64,000 nt of DNA from Succinivibrio dextrinosolvens DSM 3072. GTDB lineage: Bacteria; Pseudomonadota; Gammaproteobacteria; Enterobacterales; Succinivibrionaceae. This document shows positions 29,870 to 38,739 of the stretch, in pieces. Position numbers and translations under genes: made by a program. The notes beneath the pieces were generated by a model. That model was not told the DNA's origin. It did not search any database and worked only from the letters and a program-made list of their open reading frames with translations. Every line of letters starts with the position of its first letter. Positions within the stretch are counted from its first letter, which is position 1. The stretch spans positions 16,174-80,173 of the forward strand of contig NZ_FUXX01000007.1 in the NCBI RefSeq assembly GCF_900167015.1, in the 5' to 3' direction.

Positions 29870-29890
29870 ATTATATTAAATAATCACTTG

Positions 29891-30175
29891 TTATGACTTC
29901 ATTTTCTCTTTGTATTTTACCAATTGTCCATCAACTTTATCAATTAATGCATCAATTGCAGGATACATACTTTCTGCTTCAGCTTCTGCATGTAGATTAT
30001 TACCAACTACGGCCAGGTCAGCCTTTGCAATGTGGGCTAATTTTTCAACAGTTAGAGTTACTGAAATTGAAGTGATTAGATCTCCTTTTCTCTCAAGACG
30101 TTTGAATTTGTCATTCACATAGTCTTTTAATGAATCTGTAACTGTAATGCCAACACCATGGATATTAATTTGCAT
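29891..30175 (-). CDS. hpf: Ribosome hibernation promoting factor (short HPF)
   Basis: A 94-residue protein of the short HPF/YfiA type: MQINIHGVGITVTDSLKDYV at the N-terminus, then VNDKFKRLERKGDLI. It ends soon after DALIDKVDGQLVKYKEK with no long C-terminal domain. It binds 30S subunits in stationary phase and promotes 100S dimers. Its leader holds an ACCCG/CGGGT hairpin just ahead of AAGGAAG. It lies between rpoN and ptsN, as in E. coli, with a 235-base AT-rich gap to rpoN in which I see no gene. Confidence 0.94.
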   Translation of the reverse strand: MQINIHGVGITVTDSLKDYVNDKFKRLERKGDLITSISVTLTVEKLAHIAKADLAVVGNNLHAEAEAESMYPAIDALIDKVDGQLVKYKEKMKS

Positions 30176-30410
30176 ATTAACACTTCCTTAACCCGATCTT
30201 AGTGCCGGGTAAAACTAAAATGCAGTACTGAAATGTAACCACACTTCAATCTTAGGATTATTTTCAGATGATTTAAAGACGAAAGGTCACAAAAAAAATA
30301 CTTTTTTATTTTCAATATATTATTTCGTGAAGTTATTCAATTTTTTTAAATTAATTGCAAATTTTTTTGTGTTTATTAATCGTATGGAAAATGAAAAGAG
30401 CTTAGATTAA

Positions 30411-32009
30411 TTAAATCAGCTTCTTTCTTTGGGATGAAGACTCTATTCCTAATGCTTCTCTGTATTTTGCTACAGTTCTTCTGGCAACATTCATTCCTTT
30501 CTCTAATAGCATCTCTGAAAGTTTGCTGTCAGACAGTGGCTTGCGAGGATTTTCGCCGGCAATAAGGTCTTTGATAAATGATTTTACGGCAGTAGCTGAG
30601 GCAGCACCGCCATCGTCGGTTCCTACAGATGAGGAGAAGAAGTATTTTAGCTCAAAGGTTCCCTTTGGAGTATAGATGTATTTTTCTGTTGTAATTCTTG
30701 AAATGGTGGACTCATGCATCTCAATTTCAGTTGCAACATCATTTAAGACCATTGGCTTCATAGCTGATGGTCCTTTATCCATGAATTCTGTCTGATGTTC
30801 AACTATACACCGTGAAACTTTCAGAAGAGTTTCATTTCTCTTCTCAAGACTTGATATAAACCAGTTTGCTTCCTGAAGATGTGATTTGAAGAATTCCTTT
30901 TCCTGAACAGTTCTTGCCTGTTTTGAGAGCTGACTGTAGGCTTCGTTGATTCTGATAAGAGTATTTGCAGAGTTGTTTAGTTCTGCAGTGTAGCTGCCAT
31001 CAGATTTTTTAACTACGATTACATCTGGAATTACAAAGTCTGTTTTCTTTGATGGTGCAAAATTTCCTGGTCTTGGATTCAGTTTCTTAAGTACTTCAAT
31101 GATTTCCTTAAGGACATTTTCCTTGATAGACATTTTCTGGCACAGACTTCTGAAATCTCTGTTGGACAGCAGGTCTGAATATTCTGAAATCACCTTGATT
31201 GCAAGATCTCTGTATGGGGTAGAACTGTCCAGTTCATTAAGCTGAATAAGCATGCACTCAGCTGCATCTCTTGAGGCAACTCCGAGTGGATCATAGTGCT
31301 GAACAAGTTTCAGAATAGCTTTAACATCTTCAATAGTGGCTTCAGGATCGTCTTTCTGTACTGAAAGCAGAATATCCTCTAATGACTCGGTGATATATCC
31401 TGAATCATTGACGGCATCGATAATATTCATTGCAATAAGTTTATCGGTTCCATCAAGAGGAGACATTTCAAGCTGGAACATAAGATGATCATGAAGTGTT
31501 TCTGTGGTTTCGCCCTCGTAGATATCGTTATTTTCGATTGCAAGACCTTTTATGCTCTTGTTTATGTAATCGTCATTACGGATAATGTCTTCTTCTTTAT
31601 TCTGGGATTCTGAAACATCGTTTGATGAGGAATCAAGATCAGAGGTTGTATGGTTTTCCTCAAGGTGGGTGCCTGCAGACTCATTGAATGGATCGTAGTT
31701 CTCGTTTCCATAATTGTCGTTATCAATCATGGAGTCAGAAATATTTTTTGCAGAAGAATCGTTGTCAAATGGATCAAAGCTGTCTGAGTCTGAATTCTCT
31801 CTTTCCTCAATAGCTTCTAGGGATTCATCGTTTGAATCCTGTGAGACCTTCTCTAAAAAGGGATTTTCTTCAAGAACCTGCTGAATTTCCTGCTCAAGCT
31901 CAATAGACGATAGCTGCAGCAGCTTGATTGCCTGTTGCAGCTGAGGCGTCATTGAAAGTGTCTGAGTTTGAGCTGTTCTTAATTGCAGCGCGTTTCTTAT
32001 ACCAGCCAT
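30411..32009 (-). CDS. rpoN: RNA polymerase sigma-54 factor
   Basis: A 532-residue sigma factor. Region I is glutamine-rich (LRTAQTQTLSMTPQLQQAIK, LLQLSSIELEQEIQQVLEENP), and an acidic region II follows (residues about 55-150). The core-binding domain comes next, and DNA binding ends with the RpoN box ARRTVAKYREALG. It needs AAA+ activators and reads -24/-12 promoters. Region II is longer and more Asp/Ser/Asn-rich than in E. coli (477 residues). It follows lptB by 18 bases, the conserved order. Confidence 0.96.
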   Translation of the reverse strand: MAGIRNALQLRTAQTQTLSMTPQLQQAIKLLQLSSIELEQEIQQVLEENPFLEKVSQDSNDESLEAIEERENSDSDSFDPFDNDSSAKNISDSMIDNDNYGNENYDPFNESAGTHLEENHTTSDLDSSSNDVSESQNKEEDIIRNDDYINKSIKGLAIENNDIYEGETTETLHDHLMFQLEMSPLDGTDKLIAMNIIDAVNDSGYITESLEDILLSVQKDDPEATIEDVKAILKLVQHYDPLGVASRDAAECMLIQLNELDSSTPYRDLAIKVISEYSDLLSNRDFRSLCQKMSIKENVLKEIIEVLKKLNPRPGNFAPSKKTDFVIPDVIVVKKSDGSYTAELNNSANTLIRINEAYSQLSKQARTVQEKEFFKSHLQEANWFISSLEKRNETLLKVSRCIVEHQTEFMDKGPSAMKPMVLNDVATEIEMHESTISRITTEKYIYTPKGTFELKYFFSSSVGTDDGGAASATAVKSFIKDLIAGENPRKPLSDSKLSEMLLEKGMNVARRTVAKYREALGIESSSQRKKLI

Positions 32010-32027
32010 AAATCCCTTATGTCTTTT

Positions 32028-32753
32028 TTACATTGAGAAGTCTTTTCCTAGATATACATCCTTTACTTTTGTATTGCTTAGAACTTCGTCTGCGCTACCC
32101 TGCGCGATAATCTGTCCTGCATTAACTATATATGATTTTTCACAAACATCCAAAGTTTCACGGACATTATGATCTGTAATTAAGATACCGATCCCTCTAT
32201 TTCTCAAATGAAGGATAATCTCTTTAATATCGTTAACAGAAATAGGATCAACTCCGGCAAAAGGCTCATCCAGCAGAATGAATTTAGGATCAGCTGCAAG
32301 TGCTCTTGCGATTTCAACACGGCGTCTTTCTCCGCCTGATAGAGACATACCGGAATTATCTCTTAATCTTGTAATGTTGAATTCTTCCATAAGCTCGTAG
32401 ACTTTTTCCTCTCGCTGAGCCTTGGTCATGTTAGGAACAAGCTCCATAACACCCATAAGGTTCTGATATACAGTAAGTTTTCTGAAAATAGAATTTTCCT
32501 GAGGAAGGTAGCCTAAACCAGCTCTTGCTCTGGCATGCATTGGAAGGGCGGTAATATCCTTTCCGTCCAGAATGATGTTTCCGCCTTCTGATGAAACAAT
32601 ACCAACAATCATGTAGAAGGAAGTGGTTTTACCTGCACCGTTAGGTCCAAGAAGACCAACGATTGAGCCGCTTTCAACATCAAGACTGACGTCTGATACA
32701 ACGGTTCTTTTCTTATAGGTTTTCTTTAAATGTAATGCCTGTAATATGCTCAT
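32028..32753 (-). CDS. lptB: LPS export ABC transporter ATPase LptB
   Basis: A 241-residue ATPase. Walker A is [34 protein letters not shown] is the signature, [13 protein letters not shown] is Walker B, and [14 protein letters not shown] contains the switch histidine. It powers LptFG to extract lipopolysaccharide from the inner membrane. It sits 18 bases after lptA and before rpoN. lptF and lptG are not in the window. Confidence 0.97.
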   Translation of the reverse strand: MSILQALHLKKTYKKRTVVSDVSLDVESGSIVGLLGPNGAGKTTSFYMIVGIVSSEGGNIILDGKDITALPMHARARAGLGYLPQENSIFRKLTVYQNLMGVMELVPNMTKAQREEKVYELMEEFNITRLRDNSGMSLSGGERRRVEIARALAADPKFILLDEPFAGVDPISVNDIKEIILHLRNRGIGILITDHNVRETLDVCEKSYIVNAGQIIAQGSADEVLSNTKVKDVYLGKDFSM

Positions 32754-32771
32754 TCTTATTTCCAGTCAGTA

Positions 32772-33290
32772 TTATTTCTTCAGTTCCTGTGGCAGGAATG
32801 TACTCTGTACTCTTCCTCCCTGGCTGTTCTCATTGGATGCCTTTAGCTGTTTTGTGACGGTATTGTACTCGATTCTTTCTCCGTCAACATGGGAGTTATC
32901 CTGCCAGATTGTTGCTCTTCCAATTAAAACCAGAAGATTCTTTTCTGGAAGATACTGAATAATTGATGACTGAGAGTGAATAATCTTTCCGTCATCCTGT
33001 TTCTGCTTGAAGGTTGCTGGTCTTCCGTAGGCTTTTACTTCCTGCAGTTCACCGCTGCTGTTTCTTGACAGCTCAGCCTTGTCTGCGTGGAGTTCCATAC
33101 TTCCCTGAGTAGCAACAACATCCTTTATAAAAATTGCCTTGTTGGATTCAAAATCTGCAATCTGTTCTTTTGAAACAATGTTCAAAGGCTGTTCAACATC
33201 GTCTTTTAATGCGAACGCACTTTGTGATGCAAGGGCCATCATCAGTACCAGAAAATTAATCTTTCTTGCTCTTTGGATAATATGTAGCAT
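32772..33290 (-). CDS. lptA: LPS periplasmic bridge protein LptA
   Basis: A 172-residue protein with a signal peptide (RARKINFLVLMMALASQSAFA) and a beta-jellyroll region. The latter contains QPLNIVSKEQIADFESNKAI, VVATQGSMELHADKAEL and INFATIWQD-like strands (GRATIWQDNSHVDGERIEY). LptA oligomers bridge the periplasm for lipopolysaccharide. The start overlaps the lptC end by about 35 bases, indicating translational coupling. Confidence 0.94.
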   Translation of the reverse strand: MLHIIQRARKINFLVLMMALASQSAFALKDDVEQPLNIVSKEQIADFESNKAIFIKDVVATQGSMELHADKAELSRNSSGELQEVKAYGRPATFKQKQDDGKIIHSQSSIIQYLPEKNLLVLIGRATIWQDNSHVDGERIEYNTVTKQLKASNENSQGGRVQSTFLPQELKK

Positions 33291-33846
33291 GTGGTTTTCC
33301 CTTATAATTCATCACATTATTAGATAAATTAAATTTAAAATGAGTTCCTTCTGTCTTAAAGACATGTCCGTAAATAGTGACCAGATCCTTTGATGTTACT
33401 TCTTCTGTTGTAAAGTTGTAAACAAGATTGTCTGCAGTTGCCTTGTCGATGATTGCATCCTTAAAGCCCGGATAAATCACAACATCGCCGTTTACAACTG
33501 CATGATCATTGGTAACCATTCTGCCTTTCTGACCCTTTAAATGCCAGATGTTGGTCTTTCCTGATTCCTTGTGATTATATGCTGTAATCAGAGGATCATC
33601 AAAAATTAACAGATTTCTTGGCTCGTAAAACTCTGTTCTGGAGGCGAGCATGGTTCTGCTTACCTTTCCGCTCTTATCAAACAGTGTTCCGTTTGTATCG
33701 GTTGCAATAAAGGTAGGCATACCAGACATATCCTTAACTTCTTCTTTTTTTAAAGTTAAGGAATAAAAGTATATGGTCGATGAAATAACTGCAAACAGTA
33801 TTGCAATCAGAATCGATTTTTTAGTAACGCTCATCAGCAAAGCCAC
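33256..33846 (-). CDS. lptC: LPS export protein LptC
   Basis: A 196-residue bitopic inner-membrane protein. One N-terminal membrane helix is present (ILIAILFAVISSTIYFYSL), then a periplasmic jellyroll with FDDPLITAYNHKESGKTNIW and GDVVIYPGFKDAIIDKATADN. LptC receives lipopolysaccharide from LptB2FG and passes it to LptA. The start overlaps the kdsC end; an ATG four codons in (33834) is an alternative. The sequence is divergent, so the call leans on topology and on its place between kdsC and lptA. Confidence 0.92.
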   Translation of the reverse strand: MALLMSVTKKSILIAILFAVISSTIYFYSLTLKKEEVKDMSGMPTFIATDTNGTLFDKSGKVSRTMLASRTEFYEPRNLLIFDDPLITAYNHKESGKTNIWHLKGQKGRMVTNDHAVVNGDVVIYPGFKDAIIDKATADNLVYNFTTEEVTSKDLVTIYGHVFKTEGTHFKFNLSNNVMNYKGKPHATYYPKSKKD

Positions 33847-34384
33847 CGTCAGGGTTTAAGATACCCTTTGAGATTAAAATCAGATCACAAAGTTCTCTTA
33901 CAGCACCATATCCTGCATTGCAGGTTGTAATGTAGTCAGCCTGTTTTTTTATGAAAGGGTGGGCATCATGAGGACATACACTCAGTCCTGCAACTCTGAA
34001 CATTGGCATATCGTTCAGATCATCACCGATACATACAGCCTCATCAAGAGATATATTGAGTTTTTCACATAATTCAGTCAGAGCAACATTCTTTGATTTC
34101 TCTCCCTGAATTACATGCTGAACATGCAGATCGTTCATTCTTCTCTGTGTAAGATGAGCTGTTCTTCCTGTGATTACAGCACACTCGATTCCTTCCTTTA
34201 CTAAAGCTGCAATTCCAAAACCATCCTTGGTATTGAATCTTTTGAGCTCAAGATCGGTACTGTCATAAATAATGCCACCATCAGTAATTGTGCCATCGAC
34301 ATCAAAAGCCATCAGTTTCACTGATGATAGACGGGTCATGAATTCTGCATCAATTCTGCCGTAGCAGGTATTAACTTTCAACAT
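33821..34384 (-). CDS. kdsC: 3-deoxy-D-manno-octulosonate-8-phosphate phosphatase KdsC
   Basis: A 187-residue HAD phosphatase that dephosphorylates Kdo-8-phosphate in the lipopolysaccharide core pathway. Motif I is MAFDVDGTITDGGI, and RFNTKDGFGIAALVKEGI and AVITGRTAHL (motif II) follow. CIGDDLNDMPMF is motif IV. The usual neighbour kdsD, present upstream in E. coli, is missing; kdsC is the first gene of this lpt cluster and diverges from mlaF. Confidence 0.95.
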   Translation of the reverse strand: MLKVNTCYGRIDAEFMTRLSSVKLMAFDVDGTITDGGIIYDSTDLELKRFNTKDGFGIAALVKEGIECAVITGRTAHLTQRRMNDLHVQHVIQGEKSKNVALTELCEKLNISLDEAVCIGDDLNDMPMFRVAGLSVCPHDAHPFIKKQADYITTCNAGYGAVRELCDLILISKGILNPDGGFADERY

Positions 34385-34728
34385 AAAATTCCGGTATTTT
34401 CTTTTGGATTATTTAAATCCAGATAACATCAAAACCAGTACATTTTCTCTTGTACTAATTTTAGTTTAATTGAAATTATAAAGACTAGTAAAAAACATGC
34501 GTAATTATAACAACTATTAATGTGATTTTGCGATTAACAAAGATCAGATTGTTGTTCTATATACATACACAATTTGGCTTATACTGAAATTATGTCATTA
34601 AATTATTTGGTACAATGAATCTAGTTGAAATGATTCGTTTGGTTTTCTATAACAGTGTTATAACTTAGGTTAAACTCCAGCCGATAATTTTCAGATGAAT
34701 TAGTTAGATTAATTTATTTAATGTGTTT
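34385..34728. promoter_or_regulatory. Divergent kdsC-mlaF intergenic region
   Basis: An AT-rich stretch with no gene. TATAAC (34648-34653) and GTTATA (34657-34662) form an inverted repeat with a 3-base spacer about 66 bases before mlaF, a possible operator. TATACT and TACAAT elements occur, but none has a good -35 box at the right distance, so I mark no promoter. Confidence 0.35.
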
Positions 34729-35535
34729 ATGAGTGAAATTCTAGACGAAGATAGTCTGATAAAAGTAAACAACGTATCCTTTTCTTATGCTAGTAAGCAG
34801 ATTTATAAGAATCTGTCACTTAATATTCCTAAAGGAAAAATTACAGCGGTACTTGGTCCTTCAGGAACAGGTAAGACTACTATTTTAAGACTGATAGGTG
34901 CACAGCTTACTCCTGATGAAGGTACCATCGAATTTGATGGAATCAATGTTCATTCACTCAGAAGACAGGAGCTTTACGAACTCAGAAAAAGAATGAGCAT
35001 GCTTTTTCAGAGTGGAGCTCTTTTCTCTGATATGAATGTTTTTGATAATGTGGCTTTTCCTATCAGGGAACATACCAAACTTCCCGAAGAACTGATCCAT
35101 GACGTTGTGCTGATGAATCTTGAAGCCGTCGGAATGAGAGCAGCTGCCAACCTTTATCCTTCAGAGCTTTCTGGAGGCATGGCCCGTCGAGCAGCCCTAG
35201 CCCGTTCAATTGCTCTTGATCCTGATTTAATTATGTACGATGAGCCTTTCGTCGGTCAGGATCCTATTACCAAGGGTGTTCTGGTTAAGCTTATTGCCGA
35301 TATCAACAAGTCACTTGGAAAAACATCTGTTGTTGTTACCCATGATGTTAAAGAGATTCTGGAAGTAGCTCACTACGTATATATTCTTTCAGAGGGGACT
35401 GTTTTAGGAAGTGGAACTCCTCAGGAAATTGTAAATAGTAATGATCCAAGAGTTATTCAGTTTATTCAGGGCGATTTTGATGGTCCTTATGCATTTAAAC
35501 TAAAAGGCTCTCAGAACTATATCGAGGAGCTGTAA
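34729..35535 (+). CDS. mlaF: Phospholipid transport ATPase MlaF
   Basis: An ATPase of about 268 residues for the Mla outer-membrane asymmetry system. Walker A is [16 protein letters not shown], the signature is [15 protein letters not shown], and Walker B is [14 protein letters not shown], where MlaF has this characteristic GQDP ending. [16 protein letters not shown] holds the switch histidine. The ATG at 34729 gives MSEILDED; a GTG two codons earlier is possible. No strong Shine-Dalgarno sequence is visible. The stop overlaps the mlaE start (TAATG). Confidence 0.95.
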   Translation: MSEILDEDSLIKVNNVSFSYASKQIYKNLSLNIPKGKITAVLGPSGTGKTTILRLIGAQLTPDEGTIEFDGINVHSLRRQELYELRKRMSMLFQSGALFSDMNVFDNVAFPIREHTKLPEELIHDVVLMNLEAVGMRAAANLYPSELSGGMARRAALARSIALDPDLIMYDEPFVGQDPITKGVLVKLIADINKSLGKTSVVVTHDVKEILEVAHYVYILSEGTVLGSGTPQEIVNSNDPRVIQFIQGDFDGPYAFKLKGSQNYIEEL

Positions 35536-36308
35536 TGACAGATTTGCTAGGTATTTTAGGAAGATATGCATTAAAGAAGATCTCCTCACTTGGAAGATCG
35601 ACTGTTATATTTATTCATTCAATATTTGCGATACCAAATCTTAAAAAATCGTTTCCTTTACTGATAAACCAGATTTATTTTGTTGGTGTGCAGTCAATCA
35701 TTATTATTCTGGTTTCAGGTCTGTTTATCGGAATGGTTTTAGGTCTGCAGGGATTCAATATTCTAAAGGATTTCATGGCTACAGGTTCACTTGGTACTCT
35801 TGTGGCCCTATCTATAATAAGAGAGCTTGGTCCTGTGGTTACAGCCCTTTTATATGCAGGTCGAGCAGGTTCTGCTCTGACAGCTGAAATAGGTCAGCTA
35901 AAGGCATCCGAGCAGCTTTCTGCAATGGAAATGATGGCAGTTGATCCTTTAAGACGAATCATTGCTCCTAGATTCTGGGCCGGTCTTATCAGTATGCCAA
36001 TCCTTTCACTGCTGTTCTGTCTAATCGGTATTTACGGTGGAAAGCTTGTCGGTGTTGACTGGCTTGGTATTGATGACGGTATTTTCTGGTCAGGTATGCA
36101 GGCCAGTGTTGATGTTATTGAAGATTTGGGGCCGATGGTTATCAAAGCTGCTGTATTCGGTTTTGTATGTACCTGGATTGCTCTTTTCAACGGTTATGAC
36201 TGCCGCCCAACTTCAGAGGGTATCAGTAGAGCAACAACAGCAACTGTTGTTCAGTCATCTTTAGCGGTTTTAGGTCTGGATTTCATACTTACAGCCTTAA
36301 TGTTCTAA
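35535..36308 (+). CDS. mlaE: Phospholipid transport permease MlaE
   Basis: A 257-residue permease with five to six hydrophobic helices. The conserved core includes [34 protein letters not shown] and [21 protein letters not shown]. It dimerises and carries the MlaD hexamer on its periplasmic face. Its ATG overlaps the mlaF stop codon. Confidence 0.96.
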   Translation: MTDLLGILGRYALKKISSLGRSTVIFIHSIFAIPNLKKSFPLLINQIYFVGVQSIIIILVSGLFIGMVLGLQGFNILKDFMATGSLGTLVALSIIRELGPVVTALLYAGRAGSALTAEIGQLKASEQLSAMEMMAVDPLRRIIAPRFWAGLISMPILSLLFCLIGIYGGKLVGVDWLGIDDGIFWSGMQASVDVIEDLGPMVIKAAVFGFVCTWIALFNGYDCRPTSEGISRATTATVVQSSLAVLGLDFILTALMF

Positions 36309-36324
36309 TAGGGAATATATAACA

Positions 36325-36852
36325 ATGAAGTATTTAAAAACAGAAATCATGGTTGGCATTTTTATGCTGTTAGGCATTATCGCTGCCTGTGTTCTTGCAC
36401 TGCAGGTTGCTGGTCTGGTATTAAATTCCAAAGCAGAACTTTATACTGTTTATGCCAAATTTGAGAATATCGGTTCTCTTAGATTAAGAGCACCTGTCCG
36501 AATCGGAGGTGTGGCAATCGGCAGAGTAACAGCAATTAATCTTGATAACGATTCACTTACTCCTGTGGTTAGTATCGGTATTGAGAAAAAATTTGATAAA
36601 ATCTCAAGTGAATCAAAAGCCAGCATTCAGACTTCAGGTATTATCGGTGAGCAGTATATTGCCATCACTCCTGGTTTTTATGACGAGGATCTGGGAACAA
36701 CCTATCTGAAGGATGGTGATTCTATAGCAGATACTGGTTCTGCTGTAATTCTTGAGGATTTAATTTCAAAGTTTGTTTTTAATTCTTCGCAGGATTCTTC
36801 AAAAGCAGATGAATCTGCTAAGAGTTCAGATACAGAATTAACCAAAGAATAG
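36325..36852 (+). CDS. mlaD: Phospholipid-binding MCE protein MlaD
   Basis: A 175-residue protein with one N-terminal membrane helix (EIMVGIFMLLGIIAACVLAL) and a single MCE domain (FENIGSLRLRAPVRIGGVAIG). GIIGEQYIAITPG near residue 110 is typical of MlaD. The hexamer forms a lipid channel above MlaE. The C-terminal 20 residues are Ser/Asp-rich. Confidence 0.96.
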   Translation: MKYLKTEIMVGIFMLLGIIAACVLALQVAGLVLNSKAELYTVYAKFENIGSLRLRAPVRIGGVAIGRVTAINLDNDSLTPVVSIGIEKKFDKISSESKASIQTSGIIGEQYIAITPGFYDEDLGTTYLKDGDSIADTGSAVILEDLISKFVFNSSQDSSKADESAKSSDTELTKE

Positions 36853-36864
36853 GATGACTTGTTT

Positions 36865-37476
36865 ATGAAAAAGATCATTGCATTAATTTCTGCCTTATTT
36901 GTTCTTATGTTCAGTTTTACTGCTCAGGCTAAATATGACATGAGCAACCCTTATAAACTGGCTAATGAAGTAGCTGTTAATACAATCAGCGAGATTAAGG
37001 CCAACAAAGACAAGCTTTCAGATAATTCTGTTGCAGAGAAGATTATTCAGGAACAGCTACTTCCTTATATCGATATTAAGTATGCCGCCTACAAGGTTAT
37101 GGGAACATCCTTAAAGAGTCTTTCCAAGGAAGACAGAGAGAAGTTCACAGACGCTTTTGAGAAATACATGAAACAGAGCTTTGTTTCTGTATTGTCAAAG
37201 TACACCAATCAGGAAATTGTTCCTTCAGAGGTTAAGGATGTTCCTGACAGTGAATCTCTGGTTTCAGTTAAGATGATTATCCGCGAGAGCGGCAAGCAGG
37301 ATCTTGAGCTGGTTTTGAAATTACGTAAGAATTCAAAGACCGGCGAGTGGAAGGCCTTTGATCTGATTGGTGAGAATATTTCAATGCTTGATGCAAAGGT
37401 ATCAGAGATTTCACCAATTATTAAATCTCAGGGCGTAGATGCTGCAATTGCTAAACTGAATTCTATGGATAAATAA
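36865..37476 (+). CDS. mlaC: Periplasmic phospholipid carrier MlaC
   Basis: A protein of about 203 residues with a signal peptide (MKKIIALISALFVLMFSFTAQA) cleaved near AQA-KYDM. The mature part has LLPYIDIKYAAYKVMG and FTDAFEKYMKQSFVSVLSKY, typical of the Ttg2D/MlaC lipid-binding fold. It shuttles phospholipid between MlaA-porin and MlaFEDB. I choose ATG 36865 over TTG 36859 because it leaves a clean signal peptide and an AGGA site. Confidence 0.94.
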   Translation: MKKIIALISALFVLMFSFTAQAKYDMSNPYKLANEVAVNTISEIKANKDKLSDNSVAEKIIQEQLLPYIDIKYAAYKVMGTSLKSLSKEDREKFTDAFEKYMKQSFVSVLSKYTNQEIVPSEVKDVPDSESLVSVKMIIRESGKQDLELVLKLRKNSKTGEWKAFDLIGENISMLDAKVSEISPIIKSQGVDAAIAKLNSMDK

Positions 37477-37499
37477 CCAGATCTGTTTTGGTGTTTTAA

Positions 37500-37748
37500 A
37501 TGGATAATTTGACTGAATTAACTTTCGCAACTGTTCCTCTTTTATGGAAACAGCGTGTGTCAATTTTTAAAGATTCAGTATTTGATATGCAGAATATCAA
37601 AAAGATTGACGCGGCCGGAGCTGCTTTTCTTGTGCAGTGGGCCAAGTCACGTGAAGATAAAAAGATTAAATTACTTAATGTTTCAAAAACCGCAGTAAAT
37701 TTGATCACAACTTATAGACTTAATGAGATTTTTGAAATAGAGAATTAA
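37500..37748 (+). CDS. mlaB: STAS-domain protein MlaB
   Basis: An 82-residue STAS-domain protein. DMQNIKKIDAAGAAFLVQW around residues 29-48 contains the conserved Asp-x-Ala-Gly turn typical of MlaB. It stabilises and activates MlaF. It follows mlaC by 23 bases and precedes darP by 3. Confidence 0.88.
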   Translation: MDNLTELTFATVPLLWKQRVSIFKDSVFDMQNIKKIDAAGAAFLVQWAKSREDKKIKLLNVSKTAVNLITTYRLNEIFEIEN

Positions 37749-37751
37749 CTT

Positions 37752-38315
37752 ATGGCAGAACAGAAACATTTTGAAGGATTCGATTCCGCTCCAGAAGAGG
37801 AGAGCCGTAGTGCCCATAAAAGAGAGGCTCAGGCAATCAGAAAGCTTGTGGAGAAGATTGCCGATTTAGGTGATCAGAGCTTTAAATCCCTGGTTATTCC
37901 ACAGGATGTTAAGGATGCTCTGATTATTGCCAGAAAACTAAAGCCAAAGTCAGATGAAAGACGCAGACAGCTTCAGTATGTTGCAAAACTTCAGAGAGCA
38001 TATGATGATTCTGATCTGGAGCAGCAGGTTAATATGCTAGGTGCATCTTCAAAGGTAGATCCTAATGCTCTAAAGCTTGAGAAGCTAAGAGAAAAGCTGA
38101 TTAGTGGCGGTATTGAGGTTGTTAATGCCTTATGTAATCTCGCTGCAGAGATTGATAGAAACAAGCTTAGAAATCTGGTTAAAAAGGCAAAGGAAGAAGC
38201 AGCTAAAATCGAATCAGAGGAAGTTGCAAAACCTAACTCAAGAGCTTTATTCAAGTATGTAAAGACTGAACTTGCAAAGGCAAAGGTTCAGATCCCAGAC
38301 GAACTAATCAAATAA
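37752..38315 (+). CDS. darP: Ribosome biogenesis factor DarP (YjgA, DUF615)
   Basis: A 187-residue, helical, strongly charged protein. SAHKREAQAIRKLVEKIADLG, DALIIARKLKPKSDERRRQLQYV and EIDRNKLRNLVKKAKEE match YjgA/DUF615. It binds late 50S assembly intermediates. Placement directly after mlaB is not the E. coli arrangement, where yjgA neighbours pmbA. The 3-base spacing suggests it is translated from the mla transcript. Confidence 0.92.
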   Translation: MAEQKHFEGFDSAPEEESRSAHKREAQAIRKLVEKIADLGDQSFKSLVIPQDVKDALIIARKLKPKSDERRRQLQYVAKLQRAYDDSDLEQQVNMLGASSKVDPNALKLEKLREKLISGGIEVVNALCNLAAEIDRNKLRNLVKKAKEEAAKIESEEVAKPNSRALFKYVKTELAKAKVQIPDELIK

Positions 38316-38320
38316 TCCAG

Positions 38321-38357
38321 AATCTGACGTCTTTGCCTTATGGTAGGACGTTAGATT
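38321..38357. terminator. Hairpin between convergent darP and the DUF2750 gene
   Basis: AATCTGACGTC (38321-38331) pairs with GACGTTAGATT (38347-38357) with one G-U pair. It overlaps the stop codon of the minus-strand gene and probably ends both transcripts. Confidence 0.65.
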
Positions 38358-38731
38358 TCCATAGGTGATTCTACAGAAAAATCCTTATCTGAAATCGGCA
38401 TGAATCCAATCAGTACGTTTGGCTGATCCTTGAATGCTGGAACCCACTTCTCATTCCAAACCTTTCTTGTTACAAACTGTGGCTTGAAGCTATCCATACC
38501 GTTGTTTTTTGCATATCCTGCAGCCAGTTCCTCGTGTGACCATACTGGAAGGATGCTGTACAGATTATGCTCGTCGTCTTCCTCGGTATCCTCTAGGATC
38601 AATGGACCATCGTTATCTGCAAGAATATAGAAACCGTCGGCTTCCTTGGCAACTCTCATAAACATTGCCTGTCTGTATTCAGCATTTAGAGCTTGGATAG
38701 CCTCATATTCTTTTTCTGTAAGTTGTGCCAT
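38351..38731 (-). CDS. DUF2750-like protein
   Basis: A 126-residue soluble acidic protein. The segment RVAKEADGFYILADNDGPLILE followed by LPVWSHEELAAGYAKNN and a short conserved C-terminal region resembles DUF2750 proteins. These are described only by sequence; I know of no proven function. It lies 8 bases downstream of uvrA on the same strand and is probably cotranscribed with it. No membrane segment or signal peptide is visible. Confidence 0.7.
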   Translation of the reverse strand: MAQLTEKEYEAIQALNAEYRQAMFMRVAKEADGFYILADNDGPLILEDTEEDDEHNLYSILPVWSHEELAAGYAKNNGMDSFKPQFVTRKVWNEKWVPAFKDQPNVLIGFMPISDKDFSVESPMEI

Positions 38732-38739
38732 ATAGTCTC

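Noticed and set aside
37645..37660. TCACGTGAA core resembling a parS site inside mlaB
   Set aside because: Only the 9-base core matches the parS consensus; flanking bases do not. No full parS was seen near parAB.
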